Shown: positions 24,124-36,700, counted from the stretch's first letter. The stretch is DNA of 64,000 nt from Nymphaea colorata (GCF_008831285.2 NC_045141.1:27455315-27519314); one strand, 5' to 3'. Numbers and translations: made by a program. The notes: generated from the letters alone by a model not told the origin.

Positions 24124-27100
24124 TGATGATTTCTGCTGCCGGGAATTGCTTGTCTACATCCAGCAAAGAAGGGAGCGGCTCTCCAGGTGGAGAAGAGAGA
24201 TGCCTGGACTCGCAGCTGTGGCATGCTTGTGCGGGGGGGATGGTTCAGATGCCCCAAGTCAACTCGAGGGTCTTCTACTTCCCGCAGGGCCAGGCGGAGC
24301 ACGCGCAGGGGGACGTCGACTTCGGTGCCAACTGCTGCCGCCTCCCTCCCCTCGTTCTCTGCCGAGTGGTGGCAGTCAAGTTCAAGGCCGACCCCGACAC
24401 CGACGAGGTCTACGCGAGGATACGCCTGTTCCCCCTCAGGAAGGACGACCCCTCCGCCGACCCCGACGACGGTGGAGGAGAAGGCGGTGGCTGTTTTGGT
24501 GATAATGGCGGCGAGGCCTCGGAGAAACCCGCCTCGTTTGCCAAGACGCTCACACAATCGGACGCCAACAACGGGGGTGGTTTCTCCGTCCCGCGCTACT
24601 GTGCCGAGACCATCTTCCCCCGCTTGGACTACTCGGCCGACCCGCCCGTCCAAACGGTGCTCGCCAAGGACGTTCACGGGGAGGTCTGGAAGTTCCGGCA
24701 CATCTATAGGGGAACACCTCGCCGGCACCTGCTGACCACCGGTTGGAGCACGTTCGTCAACCAGAAGAGGCTCGTCGCCGGCGACTCCATTGTCTTCCTC
24801 CGCACCGCAAATGGTGAGCTGTGCGTCGGCATCCGACGTGCCTCAAGGGGGGAGAGCTCCTCGCAGTCCGGCTGGAATCCGGTGGCCGGCAGCTGTGGGT
24901 ACGGAGGGATGGGAATGGGAATGGGGATAGGGGCAGGAATAGGTGGCAGAGGAGGAAGTGGAGGAGGAGGCGGGGAGGGTGGAGGATTTTTGGTGGAGGA
25001 GAGGAAAAAGGGGAAGGGGAGGGGGAGGGTAAGCCCGGAGTCGGTGCTGGAGTCAGCGAGCCTGGCCGCTAAGGGGCTTGGGTTCGAGGTGGTGTACTAC
25101 CCGAGGGCGAGCACGCCGGAATTCTGCGTGAGGGAGTCGGCCGTGAGGTCGGCCGTGAGGGTACAATGGACGGCGGGAATGAGGTTTAAGATGGCCTTCG
25201 AGACGGAGGATTCTTCCCGGATCAGCTGGTTCATGGGCACCATCTCTGGCGTCCAGGTGGCCGATCCCATCCGCTGGCCCAACTCTCCTTGGCGGCTGCT
25301 TCAGGTACACATGTCAAACCGAAACCTCTCCCACCTAAAACCGAACCTGTTTAATCCCGGTTCATGTCCCCTCTCCCTCCCAAGCCTTTTCCCCCCTAAT
25401 CGTTCTTGCGAACTTTCGGTGGTATCGTTGCATGGATTTGCGAATTATCGAACCGTTCCTTCTTCCTCCTTATTTTCTTTTTCCTGGTTTTAGTTGAGTC
25501 TTCCTGTGTCCTGTGTTTTGTCGTATTCCATTTTGTGTTGATTCTGGAAGAAATGCAGAGAAATGGTGGTCAGAAACCACTCAGTACATCCAAGATTTGC
25601 TTTGCTGCAATGAAAAATACCAGGAGCAGAAGAGTCTACAGTGTTCATGTGTCTTTTGGACGTCTTCCAATGGCAGGCAACTTGCTTGATAGAGCAAGCG
25701 ATTCCCGAAATTCTTCCGGATGGTCCTGTTTTGTTTGGTTTGGTCCTGTCACCTGTGGGTAAGAAGTGTGATCACTGGAACCAAAAACTGCCATGGATTG
25801 GAAGAAGAGGAGGCTTTGGTTTTCGCTTTTCAGATTTTAGGGGAGGTTTGACACGCTGAAAAAGTTTCAGAAACATCTTTCGATGGATGGCGAGTGAAAC
25901 TTTTCATAAAAGGAAAGAGCTCCGACTTTTTCGTAACATGTAGTTGGTTCCCGTTTAATCTTTGGAAGCTCACATCATCCGTGAGATCACGGTGTGTGAG
26001 AGAGAGAGAGAGAGAGGCATGGAGTGTGATTGGGGCAGTTTATGCCGAGTGGTTTTTCTGGTGATTTTGGTGGAGTAGAAATTGGCAAATTTGGGACGTT
26101 GCTACATCATTCCCTTGCACGATAAAATGATTAAGATGGGGAGGGGCATTTGGGGCGAGGCATCTGCTTCTGTTTCAGTCGCTGTGGGCGTTCACTCTCT
26201 CCCCTGTTCTGGAAACTGTCATCTCTGAACGGTTCATGTTTTACGGGAAATCACGTGCAACGGGGAGTTGCCTGACAGTGCGGCGCTTTCTCTTTTGCTT
26301 TTCCCCCTTTCTCCCCACCCCTGCTTTTGGACAAAGGGCTTGAAAAAAACAGGAAGAAGGTAATATGGCGCGTCCCTGTTCCTTGGCAACTTTCCTCACT
26401 GCCATGGTGGACGGTGAGGTTGGGTGAGGCTCACAAGGTTGGAAACTAAGAGCGATTAAAATATGCATATCCTCCTAGAATCATGAGGTATATGTTATAT
26501 GATGAAGAATATAGCTAGAGAGGATTATCTGCTGAATTAGGCTCCCAAATACCAATAGCTTGTCCTCTCTTTTCCTCCTCCGTCATGCTTGTAAAGCCCG
26601 ATGGCTGTGTGCCTCCTTTTTTGTGGCGTACGCCTTAGTTGCCTCCGTCGTCCTTGCGTTGCGCTTGTATCTTTTCTATTCGATTCTACCCCCTAACCGA
26701 TGAGGTGTGGAAGGACGATAGCAACTGCAATTTCATTCCACTGCTTGCAACAAAGTATTGCTGTCCATCCATGATCCAACCGAGGCGCTCTTTACCCAGC
26801 TCCCCTCCCCCTTTCCCCCGGTCTTAGCTTCTTTACATACGAACGTGACGTTTTACTGGATCACGCTTTCTTGTGTGGGTTGGGGTTTTGGTTAAACTGT
26901 CGGGAAGCATATGCTCCTAAATAGAAAACATGCCTCTTGTCGGAAGGAATGTGATCTTTGGGATATCCTGTGTGTTCTTTTCCTTCTTCTAATGTGTTGC
27001 TGATCAATGGGCGGGGTGAGGTGCAAAGTCTGTGAATCTATATTTATCCTTTTTCTCTGTTTGAGTTACAAGTTTGTGAAGCTAAATTTTATCATTTTTC

Positions 27101-29193
27101 TTATTTGGCGGAAGAATTCTGGCGCGTGGGTTGGGTACATTCACTGTGCATGTTGGTTGCCTGATGAATTTTCTGCTCTGTTTGAAGCGGGAGGTCCACC
27201 GTGGGTAACATTTCTTTCTTTTTCAATCAAATTTGTCTTGTTGACAGGTCACGTGGGATGAGCCAGATCTGCTGCAGAATGTGAAAAGAGTAAGTCCATG
27301 GTTGGTCGAAGTGGTGTCCAACATGCCGAGCATCCAGTTGATGCCTTTCCCTCCGCAGAAAAAGAAGCTGCGGCTGCCGCAGCACATGGACTTCCCCTTG
27401 GAAAGCCATCACCCCCACATAGCTGCATTCTCTGGTAGCACTTTCCGGTCCTCAAGCCCGCTGCAGTGTATCATGGATAACTCTCCTGCAGGCATACAGG
27501 GAGCCAGGCATGGTCAAATTGGTTTTTCTCTATCAGACCTCCATCTGAACAAACTGCAGTCAGGGTTGTTTCCGAATACCCGCCAGCATCATGGGCTCGG
27601 TGCACTGTCCACTGCCACGGTTTCCACCGAGCTCTTCATGGCGAATTCTGGCATGAAGGACAACGTTTCCTGCTCACTAGCAATCGGCGTTTCATCCCAG
27701 AGTGCGGACAAAACCGTGGAAAGAAAGCCAGCAGAGTTTCTTCTATTCGGGAAACCAATACTCAGGGTCACGGACCCGACAAAATTGGGAGTGAGTTCCG
27801 CATATAGTACTGGGGTAGATTCATCTCTGCTTAAGGATGACTGTTCAGCTGATGTCAAATCAGAGAAAGTAGAAAATTATCCCGTGGAATTCTTCGATTC
27901 CGATCATCCGAAGCCGCTGAACCTTTCACCCTGCCAGGGGCTCTCACTGTTGAAGGAGTGTAAGAATAATGAGATTAATCTGGAAAATGGGGAATACAAG
28001 AAAGCGTTCGAGGACTACGCCGGTGGCCATTGCAAGGTGTTCATGGAGTCGGAGAATGTAGGCAGAACTCTCGATCTATCGGTTATTTGTTCCTACGAAG
28101 ACTTGCACAGAAGGCTTGCCGACATGTTTGGGATTGAAAGACGAGAGGTACTGAGTAACGTGCTCTACCGAGACGCAAGCGGGGTTGTTAAGCACACTGG
28201 AGAAGAACCATTCAGGTAAAAAATTTTAAATTGGTCTGATATCCATTGATTTCACATTTCATTTTCAGTGTCAGATCAGGATGAAAGCATAATCTCATGA
28301 CTTCGTCTTGGTCTAGTATTCGGGAGCCTACTACACTGGCTGCTTCAGTGGCTTTCAAAAGCTAGTTTCTTTTGTTTTCTCAAAGACTGAAGGATAGACT
28401 GGTCCTGAATTTCCTGATAGCCTTTGCCCATACAGCATATTAAAACCGTGTCAACGAATTGTACTGGATAGACACCTTGATCAATCGCTCCGGAGCCGGT
28501 GGAAGCGTTCAATTGCATGGTCATTTGATACCGATCAACTGGCAAACCTTTTCCGGTGTCCATTGTCGGCTTCCAACCAGATGTTGGAATCTTCTCTCCA
28601 GTTACATCGGGGTGCATGAGCCTATTCGTAGCCCTTCGTTCTTACCCGACTCTCTCCAATTCCTTCCATTGTTGATGGATGAGACTACGGAAGTGTGCCG
28701 GGCATGGATCCCTCTTCACAAATGCCGGACAGTTGTTTCCCGCCTTTATGTTTCAGAGTAGTTTATACTAGTGATGAGGAGGGAAATTGGACCTTCCGCC
28801 TTCCTCTGGTAAAACCGTTTCCAAGCGCTTAAAAAAATCTCAGCAGTAACTACTAAGTGCCTACTCTATAGCCTGAAACAGTTGAACGCCGTGCCGCCAT
28901 GCTCGACACACAGACAACTCCTTGTTTTGCAATAGGAATCTCTCGTAGTATGACTTTTGCGTCGGTTTTAGAATTTCATTGAATATCTGTCATTGTACTG
29001 ATGGTTCCCGTGAGTGACAGGACATATTGGGATGTGTAGGCCGTTCTTTGTGGTTTGTTGTCCGAGCAGAGTTATTCGTAATCGATTTTCTTCGTAACTG
29101 AAATGGTTTTGCTTGTGCCTTTTTGACAGTGAATTTACAAAAACAGCACGAAGACTGACTATTTTATCAGACTCCAGCAACTTGGGAAAGTGA
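24123..29193 (+). CDS. ARF16-like: Auxin response factor, class C (ARF10/16 type)
   Basis: Exons 24123-25304, 27248-28215 and 29130-29193 (stop TGA 29191-29193) join in phase to 737 aa. The N-terminus shows LDSQLWHACAGGMVQMP and the dimerisation part. A B3 DNA-binding domain follows at about residues 136-240 (FAKTLTQSDANNGGGFSVPR ... GWSTFVNQKRLVAGDSIVFLR), then a glycine-rich insert and basic stretch (about 257-305). The ARF domain runs from about 310 across the first intron (MRFKMAFETEDSSRISWFMG), followed by a middle region without a Q-rich activation stretch, and a C-terminal PB1 domain (about 656-735; CKVFMESENVGRTLDLSVIC, TARRLTIL). The miR160 site and domain features place it with ARF10/16, repressor-type ARFs that bind TGTCNN elements in the nucleus. 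The symbol marks the subgroup only. ATG 24126 is an equally possible start. Confidence 0.96.
24906..25029 (+). other. Two G-quadruplex-type stretches in ARF coding sequence
   Basis: 24906-24933 holds five runs of three to four G separated by two or three bases. 25010-25029 holds four runs of three to five G with one- or two-base loops. Both are on the mRNA-sense strand and encode the Gly/Met-rich and Lys/Gly-rich linker between the B3 and ARF domains. They meet the usual G3+N1-7 rule for quadruplex formation; folding itself is inference. Confidence 0.7.
27490..27510 (+). promoter_or_regulatory. miR160 target site in ARF exon 2
   Basis: AGGCATACAGGGAGCCAGGC plus A matches the reverse complement of miR160 (TGGCATACAGGGAGCCAGGC plus A) at 20 of 21 positions. 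The only mismatch faces the 3' terminal base of the miRNA. It encodes AGIQGARH, the usual place of this site in ARF10/16/17. The cleavage position and seed are fully paired, so slicing of this mRNA by miR160 is expected from established knowledge. Confidence 0.95.
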
Positions 29194-29316
29194 AGGGCAG
29201 TTAAGTAATGCGTCGGTTCCCGTCCTTTCGTTGCGTCTCCGAGATGGTCTGCCTTTTGTAGCTCTTCTGTCATTCACGGTGTTCTGTACCCTTCCTTTAT
29301 AATTTCTTACTAAGTG

Positions 29317-29368
29317 GCAGATGAAACTCAATCAAGCTTCTTTAGTTTCTTGATTTAGTTTCATCTGC
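29317..29368. repeat. 20-bp hairpin in the ARF 3' region
   Basis: Left arm 29318-29336 (CAGATGAAACTCAATCAAG) pairs with 29349-29367 (CTTGATTTAGTTTCATCTG) at 18 of 19 positions, plus one flanking G-C pair, around a 12-base loop. It starts about 124 bases after the stop codon, so it probably lies in the 3' UTR. Confidence 0.85.
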
Positions 29369-30510
29369 TGGCCTTCATGCTCGTCGCTTTCTATTTTTCC
29401 AGTTCAAGCCTAAAAGAATTTATGAAATCAAATAAAGAAAAGAACACCTTTGCAATGTCCCTTGTAGACAGGCATTTTTAGCAGTGAAATTTTTCTTTTC
29501 CTTTTATTTTTCCTTCAACTGGTTGTGGGCAAGGGGGATGGGATGCGAAATGGACGACACTGAAGACCGGATGGTGAAAAGTTTTCCTTGTTGGCAACGC
29601 ACTCTTCCCCCTTGTCAAATTAGCAGCACTGGGATCTGAGGTCATATCTTGTTTCGAGTTCCAAACATGCCAACACATGGCGTGTTCTATGGTGGACGTA
29701 CATCTGTGAAGCGTGTCACATGGTGGGGGTTGTACAAGCAACAAGGAGGTTCAGTGCAGTCTTGACGTGTTATTTGATCCTCGACAACCACCGTGGGATA
29801 TTTCTCGCAGTATTTCTGCCACGACCATATAAAACTTTTCCGTGGTTCATCTTTGTGACGTTATATCGTAAAAGGATTTAGACAATGAGATATGAAATGT
29901 TGAAGCAAGTACACGCTGAGAAGGATTAACCTGTCAAGTTTTTCTGTTGGTACGTTGCTAATGGCAAAACGCCCACAAATTATTAATACGCAGAAAGTCA
30001 AATTTACATGATATTATGTCTTTACGTTACAATATTTAGACCGTGTTGGTATCTCATTTTGGTATTTTTTGTTTTATCTCAAATGTCAGACCTTTTCTTT
30101 ATCTCAAGCTTCTATTTCAAAGTTAAGGGGAGGCATTAACGCTTAGCTGATTCTTTTGAAATACCCTTAACGCATATGGAAACCCTTTTCTACCATCCAC
30201 CGATGCGATGGTGAAAAACAGGAATCATGTGCTTTAGATACGAGTAGTCCCCCCTGCTTGCAATAAACCCGTTTAGTCCATGGTTGTTTCAATAACCTCA
30301 TGCGGATGGGGTTCACCATATTTACGATAACTCAGCTTGGGATGTGGACTTTAGTATCTCAAAATGGGGAAGTTAGAAATGCATGTGTACTTGTTCGTCG
30401 ACCGATCATGAACGGTTGTCTTGGACCGGTCGAGCACCCGAGGCAAAAGGTTGATGCGCCGAAGGAAATAAACTGCCCTTCGTAATTCGGGAGAGAGACT
30501 CTTCCACACT

Positions 30511-30538
30511 GCTCTCTCTCTCTCTCTCTCTCTCTCTG
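30511..30538. repeat. (CT)n microsatellite
   Basis: About thirteen CT units near the expected 3' end of the peptidase transcript. Confidence 0.85.
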
Positions 30539-30789
30539 ATCTTTTGCTCCTTAATAGAACACGGTGGTCTACCCTAGCTCTGCACTAGCTATTGCTCTAA
30601 ACTTTGTTTCGTTCTGTTGGTGTCTGGAAGCGACCGACCGATCCTGTTACGTCAGCCAACCAAACTCAAATCAGTGGGCAAAGGAGAAACAGAAATCGGC
30701 AACAATATGTAACCGCTGTGGAGAAACAAAAGGAAAATAAACAGAAAAGCATTCGGTAATACAAGCTTGGGTTGTCTTCTTCCAACGCT

Positions 30790-33700
30790 CTACAAATCGA
30801 CCTCAAGGGTATTTAGGAAAGACAACGTGAAGGGTGAGGTAGATTTTCCAAATATGGAGCACCAAGAGGGAAGCTTCTCAATAGCTCGTGCTACTTTAGG
30901 TGTAACCCTGTTCACGTCCGTCCTTAGCTTTAAGAGAGGAGAATGGGGCTCCCCAGCCTCCTGAGAAGAATATGTACCGTTTCGGAACCAGAAGAGGGTT
31001 AAGCTGAACACTGTTGGCGAATCCTTCCCGCCCGAGTACTGTATGATGTGCCATCCATCCACATCGCTTTTGTCACTTCGTGGGACCAACTCTCGGGAGG
31101 CTCCTGCAACATCAAATGCGCTATATAGATGCATGCATCACTGATTACATTGAAGAAATGAAGAATCGAGCGGGAAGCAAATCATAAGCAATATGAAATA
31201 GAAAAAAAAAACATAATAAAATGTTTTAACATTTAGCAAGGCAAGAATGTGAACAGGAAGATGCTTCGGATAGTAACTCAAATAAATGATGCTACCGATG
31301 CCAAGAAATTAATCCATTCCCTGTTACGGTCAGTCGGTCACCGATACATATATTACCACAAAGACTTCGCATCCATTTCTAATAAAAAAAAAAAATCTTT
31401 ACTGTGATTAAGAGAAAGACACCTTAATCAATTCTTTTTTAGACGTATAATCTTCACGATGGTGGTAATGCAAGTAATTGAACTCTTTATGGTAGTGATC
31501 ATTAGGTCACTGATATCATATTGCCACAAGAATTATGAGTTCATTTCCCAACAAAGATCAGTAGCTTATTATGAATAATACCAGAAAATAGTGTAAACTA
31601 ATGTAGTATCCAAAAGCAAGTGTAAGAGTGCACATTTGGCCTTCTCGACTGATATGCATCATATTGGCCCTCAAGGGTATCTAAAAGACAAACAAGGGAC
31701 AGATATTTTTGAGGCACTAACCACATAAACAGGCACAGCAAAAAAAAAATTCAAATACATGCATTATTGGTTGAAGTATCAATTCACCTCCAGCTTGCTA
31801 ATATGACTTTGAGAGGTGATTTAAACAACAGGTGAAATCAAATTTACGATGCAAACTATGATCATAGTTAGGACTGTCACAGTCAGCTCCTTGCATGCAA
31901 ATAGATGACAAAAAACAGACTCAGAAAGGTATGACAAACCTTCAAGCTTAAAGTTTTGAATTTCCTTTGTATTGATTGCAAGAAACCAGCGGGTTGATAT
32001 TCTAGCGTCAATTGATACTACTGTGACCCTGTCATTCCCCTTGGTATCACTTTCAACACGCATTGTAGGGATCTCAGACTCGCTCCATCCAGCTTCAGAG
32101 TTGTCAAAACTCGTGCAACCATAATGGATAGTAAACGTCACTAGATCAACAATCCTTCCTTCTCCACAGATAAAACCTTCACCATGCAAATTCTTGACTT
32201 CTTTTGTCAATTTTCCAGGTGTCAGGGAAGACAAGGACACATACGATACTGGATTTTGCAACCCACCATGTTTATTTGTTACTTCCACAACATGTAAAAC
32301 CTACGGCAATGGACAAAGAAGCATTTGAGAAAAAGATTAAGGAAAAGTTGCATAACCACATATAGAGACATGAGCGCAAGCTAAAATTACATGGGGAAGT
32401 ACTCATATAGCTTTTCCTTAGGAGTCGGTTTCTTGGTTTAAATATCACGAGAATTTCAAGTAGGTGTCCAATTTCATACGAACAGGGAATTCACAAAATC
32501 ACGAAATAGATAGAAATAACTGGAAAGAAAAAGGCTGACGATTGTGTAATAGTATGAAGCAATTCTACAGAAAAGCGCCAGCAATACGACTTGAAACTAA
32601 TCAAATTACCTGGGAAACTAGTGTGAGCAAAAGCAGCAACAAAAACACAGCGATTACTTTTCAAACATTAGCTAGCATAGACAGTGAAAATGGAAGATGA
32701 GATCATAAGCACATAATGAACCTTAGGTCCAACAAAAGGCTGGCTTGGAAACTTCTACTGTCCAATCCTTCACATAATTTTATTACCGCAGTCTCCCAAA
32801 ATTAAATCTCCACAAGGCTAGAAACTTGGGAAAAACAGACAACTTAAATGGAAAGTTGGCACATTCTTTTCAAAAATGCTGTTGGAGACGCTAAACAGTT
32901 AAACCTCATTAAACAACAATGCACTTAATAAAACCAGCAGTAAGTTCCAACGGAAAGAACCTTTTCTACCAAAGCTCCCATTGGCAAGAAATGTCATGCA
33001 CAAAGGAAAGAAACAGGAGGAATCGCTTGAACAGCATATAACTGCCATTAAAATGGCAAGACTTACATTCATAGCTCTTGCAATATCATCATTAAATGGC
33101 GGTAAAAGATTGGTTGTTACTGATGCAAGTGCAAGGACAAACAACGCTAAATTCACCATAATGATAGACTTCTTCCCACCTGTATAGTTAACCAACAAAA
33201 TCAACTCTTTATTTGAAAGTGAAGATGAAACAAACAATACAAACTAGAAAAACAAGACTAGACCAATAACAGAAGTAAGACAGGTGAAATGCATTACAAC
33301 AGAATAGTCAACTAAGAAACAAGCTAGGTTTTGGTATTTGTCCAACAATCCTTTCTCAAACCTAAGGCCTTGTTTGATGGACAGGAAAAATCCTGTGCAT
33401 CGGGTGAAAATGGTAGGGGCGGGTGAAGTTTAACTTGGTGAGTGTAAGACGCTTCAAACGTCGTGGAATTTCACCCGAAAAAATCGTACGAACGGGTGAA
33501 CTTTAACGTGGAAAAAGTATGACCTGTGCAAGTCGGACTTTTTCGCGCAGATTTTTTTGAGAGCCGTTAGGGCTCTCTCGTTCTCTCATTTTTTCCCCTC
33601 TTTTCCCTCGTCGACGCCCTTCTTCCCCTATCCTCTCTCACTGCCTCACCTCGCTCGCTCTCTCGTTCCTCTCCTCTCTCGCTGCATCACCTCTCTCGCT

Positions 33701-36700
33701 CTCTCGTTCCTCTCCTCTCTCGCTGTTCTTTCTTCTCCCGCTCTCTCATTCCTCTCCTCTCTCGCTCTCTCGTTCCTCCCCTCTTTTCCCAACGTCGCCA
33801 GCTTGCAGCCCCAGGTGAGCCCTATGCGCCTCTTTGTCGCTCTCTCACACGCTTGTTTGGTGAAAACCCATCTCTTTTTATTGTTTTTCATACGCAGGCC
33901 TTCATCTGCAACAGGAGATTTGGGTTTATCCCCCTTGGCTGCTCCTTTACTCAGGTATGCCTCTCACAACAGGAAATTAGCTCTGCTCTTGCTTTTACTT
34001 TTTGTTTCCTTTCCCGTATGATGGTTTTTTATGGTTTTCCCCTATCTGGCTTCAAGTTACTGTGTTTTTTTCGACTTGCTTGTCTCTGTAGGCTCTCAAT
34101 TTTTTACCTTGTGCAAAATCGCCACTTGTTTGGTGAAACTACTTGTTTTGGTTCTCTAAAAGAGTTTTTGGTTCACTGTTCTCAGAGCAGACGTCCTTTC
34201 CTATTATGGCATGGCATGCTGTCTGGCACATTCCTGTTGCCTCGAAAGTGATTATCAGAGCTTCTTAAACCAGCAAATGAGCTGGTTTCTGAGCTGCATA
34301 ACTATTCTTTTCTGAATTATCTATATGACAGTATAATTTTGACCATAAAGAAACTTTCATTGGCCAGACATATTTCCACACAACAAATGTTTAATGTGCT
34401 TTGACAAGCAAAGATGACAAGAATTACACACGATTGCAGCTTCTAGTTTTGAAAGTTTAACTGAGTTTAATTCTTATGTTTGTAAGATTCTGTAATCAAT
34501 TTTATAAAGGTTTTGTGCTGGATTTTGGTCAGTGATTGGTATTCATACAAATCCAACTACTTAATGATGCTTTTTAATTCATGATTAGTATGCTCGTAGA
34601 ACTGATATCTTTGGTCTTTATCAGCCAAGGCTTTCAATGAATTTGGGGAAGTTTTGTTGGAATGCCGTTAATCTCAAGTGTTTCTGATATCTTCTTCCTT
34701 TTTGCCTTCTTCCTTTTGCTTTATTTGATATCTTGTTTACGGTTGATGATGCATGTTCCATGGTTCGAATTAGTGTTTAAAAACATTTTTTTCTTTTTGT
34801 GAACGTATTAGCATGTCTGTTGTTTCGATTTTTCCAAAATTCAGTGCTCATTTGCTTTTTGTCTTTCTAATATGGTTTCTTTTCCCTGCTATCGTCTATC
34901 AACTTTCTTCATGCAAGATTTTTCATACTGAAAACTGTAGTTGTGAAGAAATATTGTAAAAAACATTACATGGAAGACAGCGGTACATCAAGGGAAAATC
35001 TTACGTGGACTGAACCACAAATGGACTACTTAGTCCAGCTTCTTGTGGAGCAATCACGCATGCCTGGTATGAAATCTTGTGGAGGTTTGAAGTCTAAAGC
35101 GTATACAGCAATTGAAAAAAGCATGATAGACAGATTCGGTCCAGAATTCAGTAAAGACAAAATAAAAAACAAATTGAAGTATTCCAAACCCAACTTGACA
35201 GTCATGAAAAAATTTTTGAATACAAGTGGGTTTGGCTATGACCCAATTAACAAATGTATTGATGTCGACCCCCAAGTATGGAGTGACTACATTGAGATAT
35301 GTTGTTACGTTATGTCTAACATGGCTTTACTTGTGCCACTGCAATTTGTTGTTTTGGAAGATCATCTTCCAATTTGTACCCACGTGCCCACGTGAAATTG
35401 GAGGAGAACAAAAAAAAAACAACTACTAACGGTTACGAAAAAAGTCTCTCATGCATTTTACCTTGTGCACCAAACACAGTTAATTTTACCCTGCAAAAAA
35501 CTACCATGTCATCAAACAGGGCCTCAGATTAGAGGGAAAATTTTCATCCTGTATTTTTTCCTAGTTTTTTTTCCCATGGTAAATTTACCACGTTAAATTC
35601 TTCTCCGTCATCAAACGAGGCCTAATGTAAGAAAACTGCATATAAAATTGACATCCGTCCAACATATAAAATTTTATATACAGTTTTCATTAGGTATGAA
35701 CCTAATGTAAGAAAACTGCACATGAAATTCATAAACTGTTTGTGAGTTACGCCCCTTGTATCATTGTCTTGTCCATATATGTACTATTTCTACGTAAAGG
35801 AGCAGTCTACACCAGGTCATGCATCAAGCCAATGCAAAGTGTGAACTCTTGTTGTTGTTGGATGCTTCCTACAGGTGTTCCAAATCCAGAAGGATGAGTT
35901 CCAACATTTCGATTCCTAGTATTGTGAGTCTCTGCCTCTTCCTCTTACGTTTCTCCCTTATGTGTGTGTTCAGATGGCGCATACCAGAGGAGGGAACACA
36001 AGAGAAAGAGGCAGAGGCCCTCACAATACCAAGAATCAAAATGTTGGGATTCATCCTTCTAGAGGAACACCAATAGGAACCATCTAACAACAACAAGAGT
36101 TCATTATGAACACTTTGTATATGATCACTGGCTTAATGCACGACCTGATGCAGACTGCTCTTTCAAGTGGAAATAGTACAGATACAGATAAGACAAGGAA
36201 CCATGGTACAAGGGGCGTAACTCACAAACAGTTTATGAATTTGCATTCACCAAAGTTTTATGAAGAAAGGCAAAATTGATGATACAGAGGAATGGATAAA
36301 AGAGACCGAAAAAAAAATTACTACTTTGGATGTGCCTGCGGACAAAAAGGATCAGTTTGGAACCTTTATGCTGAAAAGAGATCTTGAATTATGGTAGCAG
36401 ACACAACACGTGGTAAGGTTTGCTGATCACGAAGCAACTTAAGAGGAATTCAAAGAGGCGTTCACACATGATTTCATACTAGCATTCAATCGAAAAAAAC
36501 ATATGCAAGAATTTTGGAACTTCAATAGAGAAATATGAGCCTGCACGAGTACGTGGTCAAATTCAGGCACTTGGAGAAGTATTGTCTACATGTTTATACT
36601 ACAGACCAAACCCAAGAGATTTGAATGATGCAATTGATAAGGACACGCTCTGAAGAAGGCCAGGAACCAGGACAACCAACCATTTTAACAATCTCCTTCA

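Larger units (their letters stand above)
29194..30789. other. Convergent intergenic stretch, ARF and peptidase 3' regions
   Basis: The ARF gene (+) and the peptidase gene (-) point toward each other here. The first part is presumably ARF 3' UTR and the last part peptidase 3' UTR. I see a strong hairpin at 29317-29368 and a (CT)n tract at 30511-30538, and no coding exon. Confidence 0.6.

Noticed and set aside
24006..24728. 240-codon open frame on the minus strand
   Set aside because: Antisense shadow of the GC-rich ARF exon 1; no family resemblance.
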